Of a DNA stretch of 55,287 nt, positions 42,021-48,979 are shown in pieces. The first letter of the stretch is position 1, and every line of letters starts with the position of its first letter. This DNA is from Anaeromassilibacillus sp. An172 (GTDB lineage: Bacteria > Bacillota > Clostridia > Oscillospirales > Acutalibacteraceae): contig NZ_NFKS01000019.1 of the NCBI RefSeq assembly GCF_002160515.1, forward strand, positions 1-55,287. Reading direction: 5' to 3'. The notes below the pieces were generated by a model. The model ran no database searches and was not told the origin of the DNA. It saw only the letters and a list, made by a program, of their open reading frames with translations. Made by a program: the position numbers and the translations under genes.

Positions 42021-43580
42021 ATGGAGGAAGAATTTCAGGGCAGTCAAAATCAAACGGAAGATGAAACACAGTTTCAAAAATTTCAAATGATGGATAAACC
42101 TTATCAGAGCTTTATCGATAAAAAAGCCAAGATGGGGCAGAAGGAATTTTCCTTTGTACCTCCTAAAAAACACCCGGATGAGAATTTTTCTTTTGAGGAA
42201 GAGGAAAAAATCTCGGAAGCTGAAAACATACAACCGGCGGAAAAGCCGCTTTTCCCTCAGGGTGAGAGCTTGCCAAACCCTTACGGAGAAGCTAAATGGC
42301 AGAGCTTTAGCCCGGATGTTCCGGATTTTCAGATTCCCACAGTTCAGCCGCCTGTTGCAAGTCAAAGCTTAACGGAAGGCACTGAACAAAATAAAAAAAG
42401 CAGGAAAAACACGGGACTTATAATTTTTCTTGCGACAGTGGGAGTTATTTTCTGCGCAGTCGCTGTGGGCTTTGTTGTTCTTACGTATTCCGACGGAAAT
42501 AATAATTATGAGGAAAATTCCGTTGAAACAACCACCACAGAGGAACAGACATATGAGGAAGAACCAACGGAAAGTTCAACCCAGTACATAGATTATCTCC
42601 GTGACGATGTATCAATAGAGCTTGTGCCCCAGACAGTGGACGGAGAGTCCTCGGCGGAAAAGGCCTATGAAAAAATTCTGCCCTCCACCGTGCTTATTGT
42701 GACAAATAAAGAGGAGTTAAGCGAAAATATTTCCGAGGTTTACCAGGGAACAGGAGTTGTAATTCACAGCGACGGATATATAGTTACAAACAGCCACGTT
42801 GTAGACAATTCCAGGGACAGCCAGGTTATGGTTATAGATAATATGGGAAATATTTCACAGGCGGTTGTTGTGGGCTGCGACCCGGAAACGGATATTGCGG
42901 TTATAAAGGTTGACGGTATAGACCTTGAGCCTGCGGAGTTTGCGGAAACCGAGAATCTGAAAGTGGGTCAGGAGGTTGTTGCTCTGGGAAATCCCGAGGG
43001 CATATATTTCAGGAACAGCCTTACAAAGGGGATTGTATCAGCCATAAACAGAAAGCTTGACAAGGAAATAACCTATATACAGGTTGACGCCGCCATAAAT
43101 CCCGGAAACAGCGGAGGCCCTCTGTGCAATATGGACGGTCAGATTATAGGTATAAACACCTCAAAGCTGGCAAAGGAAAATTTTGAGGGCATAGGTCTTG
43201 CCATACCCTCCGATACAGTCCGTGAGGTTGCCAACGATATTATAAAATACGGAGAAGCAAGGGAAAGGCTCAGCCTGGGAATTTACGGTTACAGGATTAC
43301 CGAGGAGGACAGCGAAGAAAGCGGAATGCCTGCCGGAGTTTTGATAGCCGAAGTGATAGAGGAAAGTCCTGCCTATAACAGTGAGCTTCAAGCCGGCGAT
43401 GTAGTGGTATCAATAGACGGGGAAACCGTGGACAGCGTAGAGGATATCAAAAGAATACTCTATGATAAAAACGACGGAGATGTTATGAAAGTGGGATACA
43501 TGCGCCCTGTTCAGGACGAGGAAAATGACACCGTCGATTGGGAAGAGCTTTACTGCGAAATAGAGTTATATTATTACTAA
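42021..43580 (+). CDS. Membrane-anchored HtrA/DegP-like serine protease with PDZ domain
   Basis: A 519-residue S1C protease. The N-terminal ~125 residues are acidic and cytoplasmic, then one membrane helix (GLIIFLATVGVIFCAVAVGFVVL). The trypsin-like domain has the triad H259 (TNSHVVD), D291 (PETDIAV) and S364 (NPGNSGGPL). A C-terminal PDZ domain (GVLIAEVIEESPAYNSELQAGDVVVSIDG) follows. It degrades or refolds damaged envelope proteins outside the membrane. AAAAGGAGGG precedes ATG 42021. An extended -10 (TGATATAAT) ends near 41980, so it has its own promoter. Confidence 0.94.
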   Translation: MEEEFQGSQNQTEDETQFQKFQMMDKPYQSFIDKKAKMGQKEFSFVPPKKHPDENFSFEEEEKISEAENIQPAEKPLFPQGESLPNPYGEAKWQSFSPDVPDFQIPTVQPPVASQSLTEGTEQNKKSRKNTGLIIFLATVGVIFCAVAVGFVVLTYSDGNNNYEENSVETTTTEEQTYEEEPTESSTQYIDYLRDDVSIELVPQTVDGESSAEKAYEKILPSTVLIVTNKEELSENISEVYQGTGVVIHSDGYIVTNSHVVDNSRDSQVMVIDNMGNISQAVVVGCDPETDIAVIKVDGIDLEPAEFAETENLKVGQEVVALGNPEGIYFRNSLTKGIVSAINRKLDKEITYIQVDAAINPGNSGGPLCNMDGQIIGINTSKLAKENFEGIGLAIPSDTVREVANDIIKYGEARERLSLGIYGYRITEEDSEESGMPAGVLIAEVIEESPAYNSELQAGDVVVSIDGETVDSVEDIKRILYDKNDGDVMKVGYMRPVQDEENDTVDWEELYCEIELYYY

Positions 43581-43621
43581 TATAAAACTCAAAAAAATTT
43601 TGGATTTTTTGAAAAAAATGT

Positions 43622-43650
43622 TTGCAATTTCATTTAACATATGATATAAT
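43622..43650 (+). promoter_or_regulatory. Promoter of the tRNA-Asp/tRNA-Thr unit
   Basis: TTGCAA (43622-43627), 17 bp and TATAAT (43645-43650) with an extended -10 (TGATATAAT). It lies about 40 bases upstream of tRNA-Asp. Confidence 0.75.
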
Positions 43651-43689
43651 AAAAAACGGTCAATGACCTGAAGTTATTGCCGTTAAAAT

Positions 43690-43766
43690 GGCCCGGTAGT
43701 TCAGTTGGTTAGAACGCTAGCCTGTCACGCTAGAGGTCGACGGTTCGAACCCGTTCCGGGTCGCCA
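43690..43766 (+). tRNA. tRNA-Asp (anticodon GTC)
   Basis: A complete cloverleaf: acceptor GGCCCGG pairs with CCGGGTC, anticodon stem CTAGC/GCTAG with loop CTGTCAC giving GTC, and T arm GGTTCGAACCC. CCA is encoded. It is the first gene of a two-tRNA transcript. Confidence 0.96.
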
Positions 43767-43775
43767 TTTTTTTTC

Positions 43776-43851
<76 letters not shown>

Positions 43852-43859
43852 GAATTTCA

Positions 43860-43888
43860 ACCACCGATTATGTCGGTGGTTTTTTTGT
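43860..43888 (+). terminator. Intrinsic terminator of the tRNA unit
   Basis: ACCACCGA (43860-43867) pairs perfectly with TCGGTGGT (43873-43880), followed by TTTTTTTG. Confidence 0.88.
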
Positions 43889-43935
43889 TGTATATGGAAA
43901 TAGAAAAGAATAAACACAGTAAAATTATTATTCTA

Positions 43936-43974
43936 TAAAAGAAAACAGCCACGGTAAAACAACCGTGGCTGTAA
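43936..43974 (-). terminator. Terminator hairpin closing the R12 composite
   Basis: ACAGCCACGGT (43945-43955) pairs perfectly with ACCGTGGCTGT (43962-43972). On the minus strand the tail is TTTTCTTTTA, so it ends transcription from the NhaC gene after array R12. Confidence 0.8.
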
Positions 43975-43997
43975 CTGTAATATTTAAAATAAAACTC

Positions 43998-44096
43998 AAC
44001 CGGGAGCGAACCATTCCAAATATTAAACCGAAGGTTTCGCCCGACCTGTGCAGGTGTTAATTTCTATGTTAAACCTTTGCAGGTCGGAACCAAAAA
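43998..44096 (-). repeat. Hairpin R12 (single unit plus cap) behind the NhaC gene
   Basis: Cap GGAGCGAACCATTCC at about 44003, then a CCGACCTG/CAGGTCGG unit. On the minus strand it starts directly after the NhaC stop codon. Confidence 0.87.
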
Positions 44097-45605
44097 TCAT
44101 TTTATGTCGTTCTTTTTGGAAAGATGATTTATAACAAGGAATATTGCTACCAAAAGAACAGCGGAAATCAAAAGGGAAATAATCCAGCTCTTTGTGATAC
44201 CGGAAATAATATAACCTACTGCGGAAACTGCGGCAACAATCAGAGCGTACTGCATCTGGGTTGAAACGTGGTTGATGTGGTTGCACTGTGCGCCTGCCGA
44301 TGACATAATTGTTGTGTCGGAAATAGGTGAAATGTGGTCGCCGCATACAGCTCCTGCCAAAACTGCGGATACGGAAATAACCATCATGTTTTGGTCTGTG
44401 GAAGCGAACATGTCAATAACTATAGGAACAAGAATAGCAAATGTTCCCCATGATGTACCTGTTGAGAAACCGAGGAAAATAGCGATTGCAAACATGATTA
44501 CAGGAATGAAAATGCTTGCGCTTGCGTTGTTGCCAACTGTGGTTTTAACGAAATCACTGATTGCAAGCTGGTCGCCCATGCCTTTAAGAGTCCATGCAAA
44601 AACAAGGATTGTGATTGCAGGAACCATGAGCTTGAAGCCCTCTACAAGGCTTGACATAAAGTTTCCGAAACGGAGAACTCTTCTTGGGAGATACAAAAAT
44701 CCCATGAAAATAACTGTTATAATTCCGCCGAAAATAAGGCTCTTGCTGGAATTGCAGTTTGCAAAAGCGTCAACTACGTTTGTAGCTCCGGAAAGGAAAC
44801 CTGTGTAAATCATTGCGCCAACTGCTGAAATAATGAGAACGATAACAGGAAGAACAAGGTCGATAACTCTGCCTTTTGCGCTGAGGTTCTGAGGCTGAGA
44901 TTCAGAGCTTTCAATGTCGTCCTTGCCGCTGGTGAAAAGGTCGCCTTTTGCGGCGTTTCTCTCGTGTATCTTCATTTTGCCGAAGTCAATTCCGGTTACA
45001 GCTAAGAATACAACGGCGAAAATTGTAAGCAAAGCATAGAGGTTAAATGGGATTGTGTTTATGAAAAGCTGAAAACCTGACATTGAGCTGTCCTCAGGTA
45101 CGTATGAGTTTACCGCAGCAGCCCAGCTTGAAATAGGTGCGATAATACATACGGGAGCAGCTGTTGAGTCGATTATGTATGCAAGCTTTGCACGGGAAAT
45201 TTTGTTTTTGTCTGTAACAGGGCGCATAACTGAGCCGACTGTAAGACAGTTAAAATAGTCGTCAACGAAAATAAGACAGCCAAGACCTGTTGTGGCAAGC
45301 AATGCGCCTTTTTTGGTCTTTATTCTTTGGCTTGCCCAGTCGCCGTAAGCCTTAGAGCCTCCGGACTTTGTCATAAGAGCAACAACCATTCCCAGAAGAA
45401 CTAAGAAAATAACAATGTTAAGGTCGATGCTGTCAGCCATTGTGGTGAAAAGTGTGTCAAAGGTTTCCCAAGGATGGAAACCTGCTACAAAAAGCGCACC
45501 CAAAAGAACGCCCGCAAAAAGGGAAACATAAACCTCTTTTGTGATAAGGGCAAGGGTAATCGCAAGGATAGGCGGTACTATAGACCACCATGTTCCGATA
45601 AACAA
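44097..45605 (-). CDS. Na+/H+ antiporter, NhaC family
   Basis: A polytopic transporter of ~502 residues with about 11-12 helices. Typical NhaC-family blocks are FVDDYFNCLTVGSVMRPVTDK, IDSTAAPVCIIAPISSW, FSTGTSWGTFAILVPI, GAVCGDHISPISDTTIMSSAGAQCNHINHV. It exchanges protons for sodium, or in some relatives amino or organic acids. TTG 45605 is preferred as start because AGGAG ends nine bases upstream; a TTG at 45614 would abut the ribosome-binding site with no spacing. It has its own promoter and is followed by array R12 and a terminator. Confidence 0.9.
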   Translation of the reverse strand: MFIGTWWSIVPPILAITLALITKEVYVSLFAGVLLGALFVAGFHPWETFDTLFTTMADSIDLNIVIFLVLLGMVVALMTKSGGSKAYGDWASQRIKTKKGALLATTGLGCLIFVDDYFNCLTVGSVMRPVTDKNKISRAKLAYIIDSTAAPVCIIAPISSWAAAVNSYVPEDSSMSGFQLFINTIPFNLYALLTIFAVVFLAVTGIDFGKMKIHERNAAKGDLFTSGKDDIESSESQPQNLSAKGRVIDLVLPVIVLIISAVGAMIYTGFLSGATNVVDAFANCNSSKSLIFGGIITVIFMGFLYLPRRVLRFGNFMSSLVEGFKLMVPAITILVFAWTLKGMGDQLAISDFVKTTVGNNASASIFIPVIMFAIAIFLGFSTGTSWGTFAILVPIVIDMFASTDQNMMVISVSAVLAGAVCGDHISPISDTTIMSSAGAQCNHINHVSTQMQYALIVAAVSAVGYIISGITKSWIISLLISAVLLVAIFLVINHLSKKNDIK

Positions 45606-45665
45606 TTTGTCCAACTCCTAACTTTTTTCATTATATCTATCACGTTCCATATAACAGATATTCAT

Positions 45666-45694
45666 ATAGTAAAATAGTTTTGGCAGAATGTCAA
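45666..45694 (-). promoter_or_regulatory. Promoter of the NhaC gene
   Basis: On the minus strand: TTGACA (45694-45689), 17 bp and TACTAT (45671-45666), about 60 bases before the start codon. Confidence 0.72.
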
Positions 45695-45763
45695 CAATTT
45701 TCTGACTTTTGCGCCATATTTTTTATGTTTTTTAACTTTAATCCTTTTGTTTTAATTTATATG

Positions 45764-45803
45764 GTAAAAATAAAATCGGACGCACGTTGAATTGTGCGCC
45801 CGA
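45764..45803 (-). terminator. Intrinsic terminator of the NSS transporter gene
   Basis: TCGGACGCAC pairs with GTGCGCCCGA (45776-45803, one G-U pair). The minus-strand tail is TTTTATTTTT. It lies about 40 bases behind the transporter stop. Confidence 0.85.
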
Positions 45804-45841
45804 CGAGATAAAGAAATAAAATTTCTTCATGTAAGCATTTA

Positions 45842-47212
45842 TCAGCCTATGCCGCCGTAAACAATTCCCAGAACAAAAACAAGAATTGTTATAGGCACAT
45901 AGAAGTATTTTCCCAGCCATCCGAAAATCTTTTTGAGCGGCTTGCTTCTGCCTATGTTAAGCTCTTTGAGAATTTTGTCAAGTCCCAGAATGTAGTAAAT
46001 TGAGAATGCTCCCAAAACTGCGCCGAATGGAACAACAATGATTGTGATGAAGTCCATCCATGAGCCAAGCTTGCCTTCCTCCTCGATAAATATGCCAACT
46101 GCAAATGCTATAGCTGCACAGAGAGCAACAGCTACTTTTCTGTTGAGCTTTAATTTGTGCTGCCAGCTTTCAACAACTGCTTCAAACATATTTATAAGGG
46201 AAGTGATTCCTGCGAATGCAACTGAAAGGAAGAACAAAACCGCAAACAGTCTGCCCATAGGCATCTGGTCGAAAATTCCCGGAATTGTGATGAACATGAG
46301 AGGCGGGCCTGACTTTGGCTCAATTCCGAATGCGAACACTGCCGGCATAATTGCCAGAGCGGAAAGCATAGCCGCTACAGTGTCGAAAAATGCAGTGCGG
46401 ACTGAAGCCTTTGTGATGTCCTCTTTTTTGCTGAGGTATGAACCGTAAACTATCATGCCTGAACCGGTGATTGAAAGTGAGAAGAATGCCTGTCCCATAG
46501 CCATAACCCAGGTGTCAATCTCTAAAAGCTTTGACCAGTCAGGGATAAACAGGAATTTATATCCGTCTACAGCGCCCGGAAGAAAAGCAACTCTTACAGC
46601 AATTATTGCAAACAAAACAAAGAATACAGGCATCATTATTTTGTTTACACGCTCTATGTACTTAACTGCGCCGAAAATAAGGATTATCATTGTTATGATA
46701 ATTACAGCTGCGTGCCACGGCACACTGCCGAACTCACCGGTTGCCTGTGAGAAATACTCTGAGGTTTGACCGCTTTCAAAAAGCTTGCCTGTTACAGAAC
46801 CTGCCAAAAAGCGAAGTACCCAGCCGATAATTACCGAATAACCTATGGCGATTCCCAGGGAACCAAAAAGCGGTATCCAGCCCAGAACCTTGCCCACTTT
46901 GCCTAAATTGTGTTTGTTTACTTTTCTTTCAGACCAGCATCTTTCGTAAGAACCTAAGGTTCCTGTTCCGGAAAGTCTGCCGATTCCGAATTCTGCGGAA
47001 AGTCCCACATAGCCGAAAAGAGCTACGAAAAGAATGTACGGAATTAAGAACGCCGCTCCTCCGTATTGTCCCAGACGGTACGGGAACATCCAAATGTTTC
47101 CCAAACCTACAGCCGAGCCAACGCAGGCTATTACAAATCCTATAGAGCTTGAGAAACTGCCGTTTTTGTGCACAAGAGTGTTACCTGCACTCTTGTTATT
47201 TTTTGATGACAC
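45842..47212 (-). CDS. Sodium-dependent transporter, NSS/SNF family
   Basis: A 456-residue LeuT-fold transporter. The sodium-site signature SSSIGFVIACVGSAVGLGNIWMFPYRLGQYGG is near the N-terminus. Other family blocks are AMGQAFFSLSITGSGMIVYGSYL and LSVAFAGITSLINMFE. Substrates of bacterial members are usually amino acids; the one here cannot be told. GTG 47212 is chosen because GGGGG lies seven bases upstream; the frame extends to 47290 but through a leader hairpin. The next minus-strand gene (NhaC) is separated by a terminator and its own promoter. Confidence 0.92.
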   Translation of the reverse strand: MSSKNNKSAGNTLVHKNGSFSSSIGFVIACVGSAVGLGNIWMFPYRLGQYGGAAFLIPYILFVALFGYVGLSAEFGIGRLSGTGTLGSYERCWSERKVNKHNLGKVGKVLGWIPLFGSLGIAIGYSVIIGWVLRFLAGSVTGKLFESGQTSEYFSQATGEFGSVPWHAAVIIITMIILIFGAVKYIERVNKIMMPVFFVLFAIIAVRVAFLPGAVDGYKFLFIPDWSKLLEIDTWVMAMGQAFFSLSITGSGMIVYGSYLSKKEDITKASVRTAFFDTVAAMLSALAIMPAVFAFGIEPKSGPPLMFITIPGIFDQMPMGRLFAVLFFLSVAFAGITSLINMFEAVVESWQHKLKLNRKVAVALCAAIAFAVGIFIEEEGKLGSWMDFITIIVVPFGAVLGAFSIYYILGLDKILKELNIGRSKPLKKIFGWLGKYFYVPITILVFVLGIVYGGIG

Positions 47213-47235
47213 AAAAGCACCCCCATTAGATTTTT

Positions 47236-47279
47236 TGGGATTTTTTCTTACAAAAATCCTGTAATGATAAAAAATCCCA
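47236..47279 (-). promoter_or_regulatory. Leader stem-loop upstream of the NSS transporter
   Basis: TGGGATTTTTT (47236-47246) and AAAAAATCCCA (47269-47279) form a perfect 11-bp stem with a 22-base loop. It ends about 12 bases before the ribosome-binding site of the transporter on the minus strand and is not followed by a T run. It could control translation, or simply be a decayed terminator. Confidence 0.45.
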
Positions 47280-47370
47280 CGCTTTAGCACTTCAATGGTT
47301 TAAATTTTAACAATTTAACCCGACAAAAACTTATTATACTATACTCCCCCCATTATTACAACCCCTTATT

Positions 47371-47529
47371 TTTTATTTCCGATATGCAATTTTTTTATAT
47401 CCGACCTGCCAGGGTTTAGCTTTTAAATTGACACCTGCGCAGGTCGGGCGAGACGTTTTTCTTAGTTTTTGGATGGTTCGCTCTCAATGAACTTTTGTTT
47501 TTCCGTCTTTGAAATGGCTCGCTTTCGGA
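47371..47529 (+). repeat. Hairpin array R13 between divergent genes (one intact unit, one truncated, duplicated cap)
   Basis: A truncated left arm (TTTATTTCCGATATGCAA), then an intact CCGACCTG/CAGGTCGG unit, then a cap (GGCGAGACG ... GGATGGTTCGCTC) followed by a second partial cap (GAAATGGCTCGCTTTCGG). It is the only array whose open end does not touch a gene or RNA boundary. Confidence 0.8.
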
Positions 47530-47662
47530 TTGTTTGTTGTGTAGTTATTCTGTTTTGTTATTTTGTATAATAATTTATGTTATTTTTATATATTGTTACA
47601 GAGTGTTTGTTATTATGCACAAGGTAACACGATAAAGTTATAACAAAAAAATTAAAAATAAA

Positions 47663-47691
47663 TTGTATATAATAATTAAACATGGTATAAT
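47663..47691 (+). promoter_or_regulatory. Promoter of the small anchored protein gene
   Basis: TTGTAT (47663-47668), 17 bp and TATAAT (47686-47691) with an extended -10 (TGGTATAAT). Confidence 0.6.
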
Positions 47692-47728
47692 TAGGTGTAA
47701 TAAAAAATTTAAAAAGGGGATGAGCTTT

Positions 47729-48229
47729 ATGGAGAAAAAATCAAAGAAAAAATATGTAATTTTCGGCGTTGCCGTTGTTATGATTGCCGCAGTGATTTTT
47801 GTTGTATGGAGCGTAACCTCTAATTCCACCCTTAAAAAGGAATGTCCCGCTTTGGAGAAAGGCAAAATTGTAACCGTACATTTTTTTGAAAGCGTTCCGG
47901 GAGTTGACATATATACCGATAAAATTGAATTGCCCCAAGAGGAGCTTAGAAGCTTGCTTATTTCAGATGTAAATCTGAAAAGGGCAGAAAAAGACAACTC
48001 CATGCCTAATTTGGGTTTTGCGCTGCACGTGTATGAAAACGAGGAAACCTATGAAATTATAATTTCCATTGACGGAGATGTGAGAGTTGCCTCCTATGAC
48101 AATTTGCAGGACAGCAGAACCTATTGGAAAGACCCGGAGGGAAAGCTTTTTGACGAAATTTATAACCTCTATCTGGAAAACGGCGGAGAGAAAATAGAAG
48201 CCGTAGAGGAATATAAAAATAACATGTAA
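47729..48229 (+). CDS. Small membrane-anchored extracytoplasmic protein, function unknown
   Basis: A 166-residue protein. A basic start (EKKSKKK) and one membrane helix (YVIFGVAVVMIAAVIFVVWSV) anchor an extracytoplasmic domain of ~140 residues (HFFESVPGVDIYTDKIELPQEEL ... YEIIISIDGDVRVASY). No known motif was recognised. ATG 47729 is chosen because AAAAAGGGG lies ten bases upstream; the ATG at 47720 abuts that site. It is a single-gene unit, with array R14 and a strong terminator behind it. Confidence 0.7.
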   Translation: MEKKSKKKYVIFGVAVVMIAAVIFVVWSVTSNSTLKKECPALEKGKIVTVHFFESVPGVDIYTDKIELPQEELRSLLISDVNLKRAEKDNSMPNLGFALHVYENEETYEIIISIDGDVRVASYDNLQDSRTYWKDPEGKLFDEIYNLYLENGGEKIEAVEEYKNNM

Positions 48230-48299
48230 TTTATTTCCGACCTGCAAAGGTTTAGCTTTTAAATTAACGTCTGCACAGGTAGGGGCGAGACGTTAGTTT
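48230..48299 (+). repeat. Hairpin R14 (single decayed unit) behind the anchored-protein gene
   Basis: Left foot CCGACCTG (about 48238) but right foot CAGGTAGGGG, so the outer stem has a mismatch. GGCGAGACG follows, then the cap is lost. It starts directly after the stop codon. Confidence 0.75.
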
Positions 48300-48310
48300 T
48301 TGAAATTACA

Positions 48311-48351
48311 ATGGCTATGTCACATTTAGTTTTGTGGCATAGTCATTTTTA
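48311..48351 (+). terminator. Intrinsic terminator behind the anchored-protein gene
   Basis: ATGGCTATGTCACA (48311-48324) pairs with TGTGGCATAGTCAT (48332-48345) through 14 bp with two G-U pairs, followed by TTTTTATT. It stands where the cap and terminal hairpin of the composite would be. Confidence 0.82.
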
Positions 48352-48443
48352 TTATGATGTTTTAAAAATAAAACCAAACCGCAGGGGTGGATTGAATTGA
48401 TTTAATGAAAAATTATTCCATAAAAGAAAAATAAAAAATAATA

Positions 48444-48472
48444 TTGCAAAGGGTGTGGGGGTGTGATATACT
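48444..48472 (+). promoter_or_regulatory. Promoter of asnB with G-rich spacer
   Basis: TTGCAA (48444-48449), a 17-bp spacer containing GGGTGTGGGGGTGTG, and TATACT (48467-48472) with an extended -10. The leader to asnB would be about 500 bases and contain all of array R15. Confidence 0.6.
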
Positions 48473-48520
48473 TCTAATAAGTATATATAGTTAAAATAAA
48501 TATATAAAATATAAAGCTAA

Positions 48521-48955
48521 ATGAGAGCGCACCATTCCCAAAACTGTGGAAAAGGCTTCGCCCGCCTTGTGATGATGCCTATTTCTAAGCTAAACCTTTG
48601 CAAGGCAGAACTAAAAAAACAAAAGTTAATTGAGAGCGAGCCATTCCAAAGACTGCGGAAAAGGTTTCGCCCGCCTTGAAATGATGTTAATTTCCAAGCT
48701 AAAGTCTTGCAAGGCGGAACTAAAAGACTCGCCCGACGGAAAACGGAAGCTAATTTCAAGCTTAACCTTTCCTTGCCGGAACTAAAATACAAAAGTTCAT
48801 TGTGAGCGAGCCATTCCCAAAACTGCGGAAAAGGTTTCGCCCGCCTTGAAATGATGTTAATTTCCAAGCTAAAGTCTTGCAAGGCGGAACTAAAAGACTC
48901 GCCCGCCTTGTGCTGACGTTCATTTCTAAGCTAAACCTTTGCAAGGCGATTATAA
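48521..48955 (-). repeat. Hairpin array R15 in the asnB leader (five units, three caps)
   Basis: The longest array in the window. Three caps (about 48525, 48632, 48803) head one, two and two units. Feet are CCGCCTTG/CAAGGC(A)G, CCGCCTTG/CAAGGCGG, CCGACGG with a decayed partner, CCGCCTTG/CAAGGCGG and CCGCCTTG/CAAGGCG. The 84 bases at 48652-48735 recur perfectly at 48822-48905, a 170-bp period. The last arm ends about ten bases before the asnB ribosome-binding site. Confidence 0.9.
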
Positions 48956-48979
48956 AATAAAAAAGGAGAAGAATAGTGT

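Noticed and set aside
48517-48944. Protein-coding frames inside the hairpin arrays (on either strand)
   Set aside because: The translations repeat the same phrase (for example LQGKNIKNKHLHRSGETF) at several loci because the DNA repeats. They have no conserved start or ribosome-binding site and follow the palindromes, so they are not genes.
48521-48955. CRISPR array
   Set aside because: Units are palindromic, vary in foot sequence and spacing, lack constant repeats with unique spacers, and no cas genes are present.
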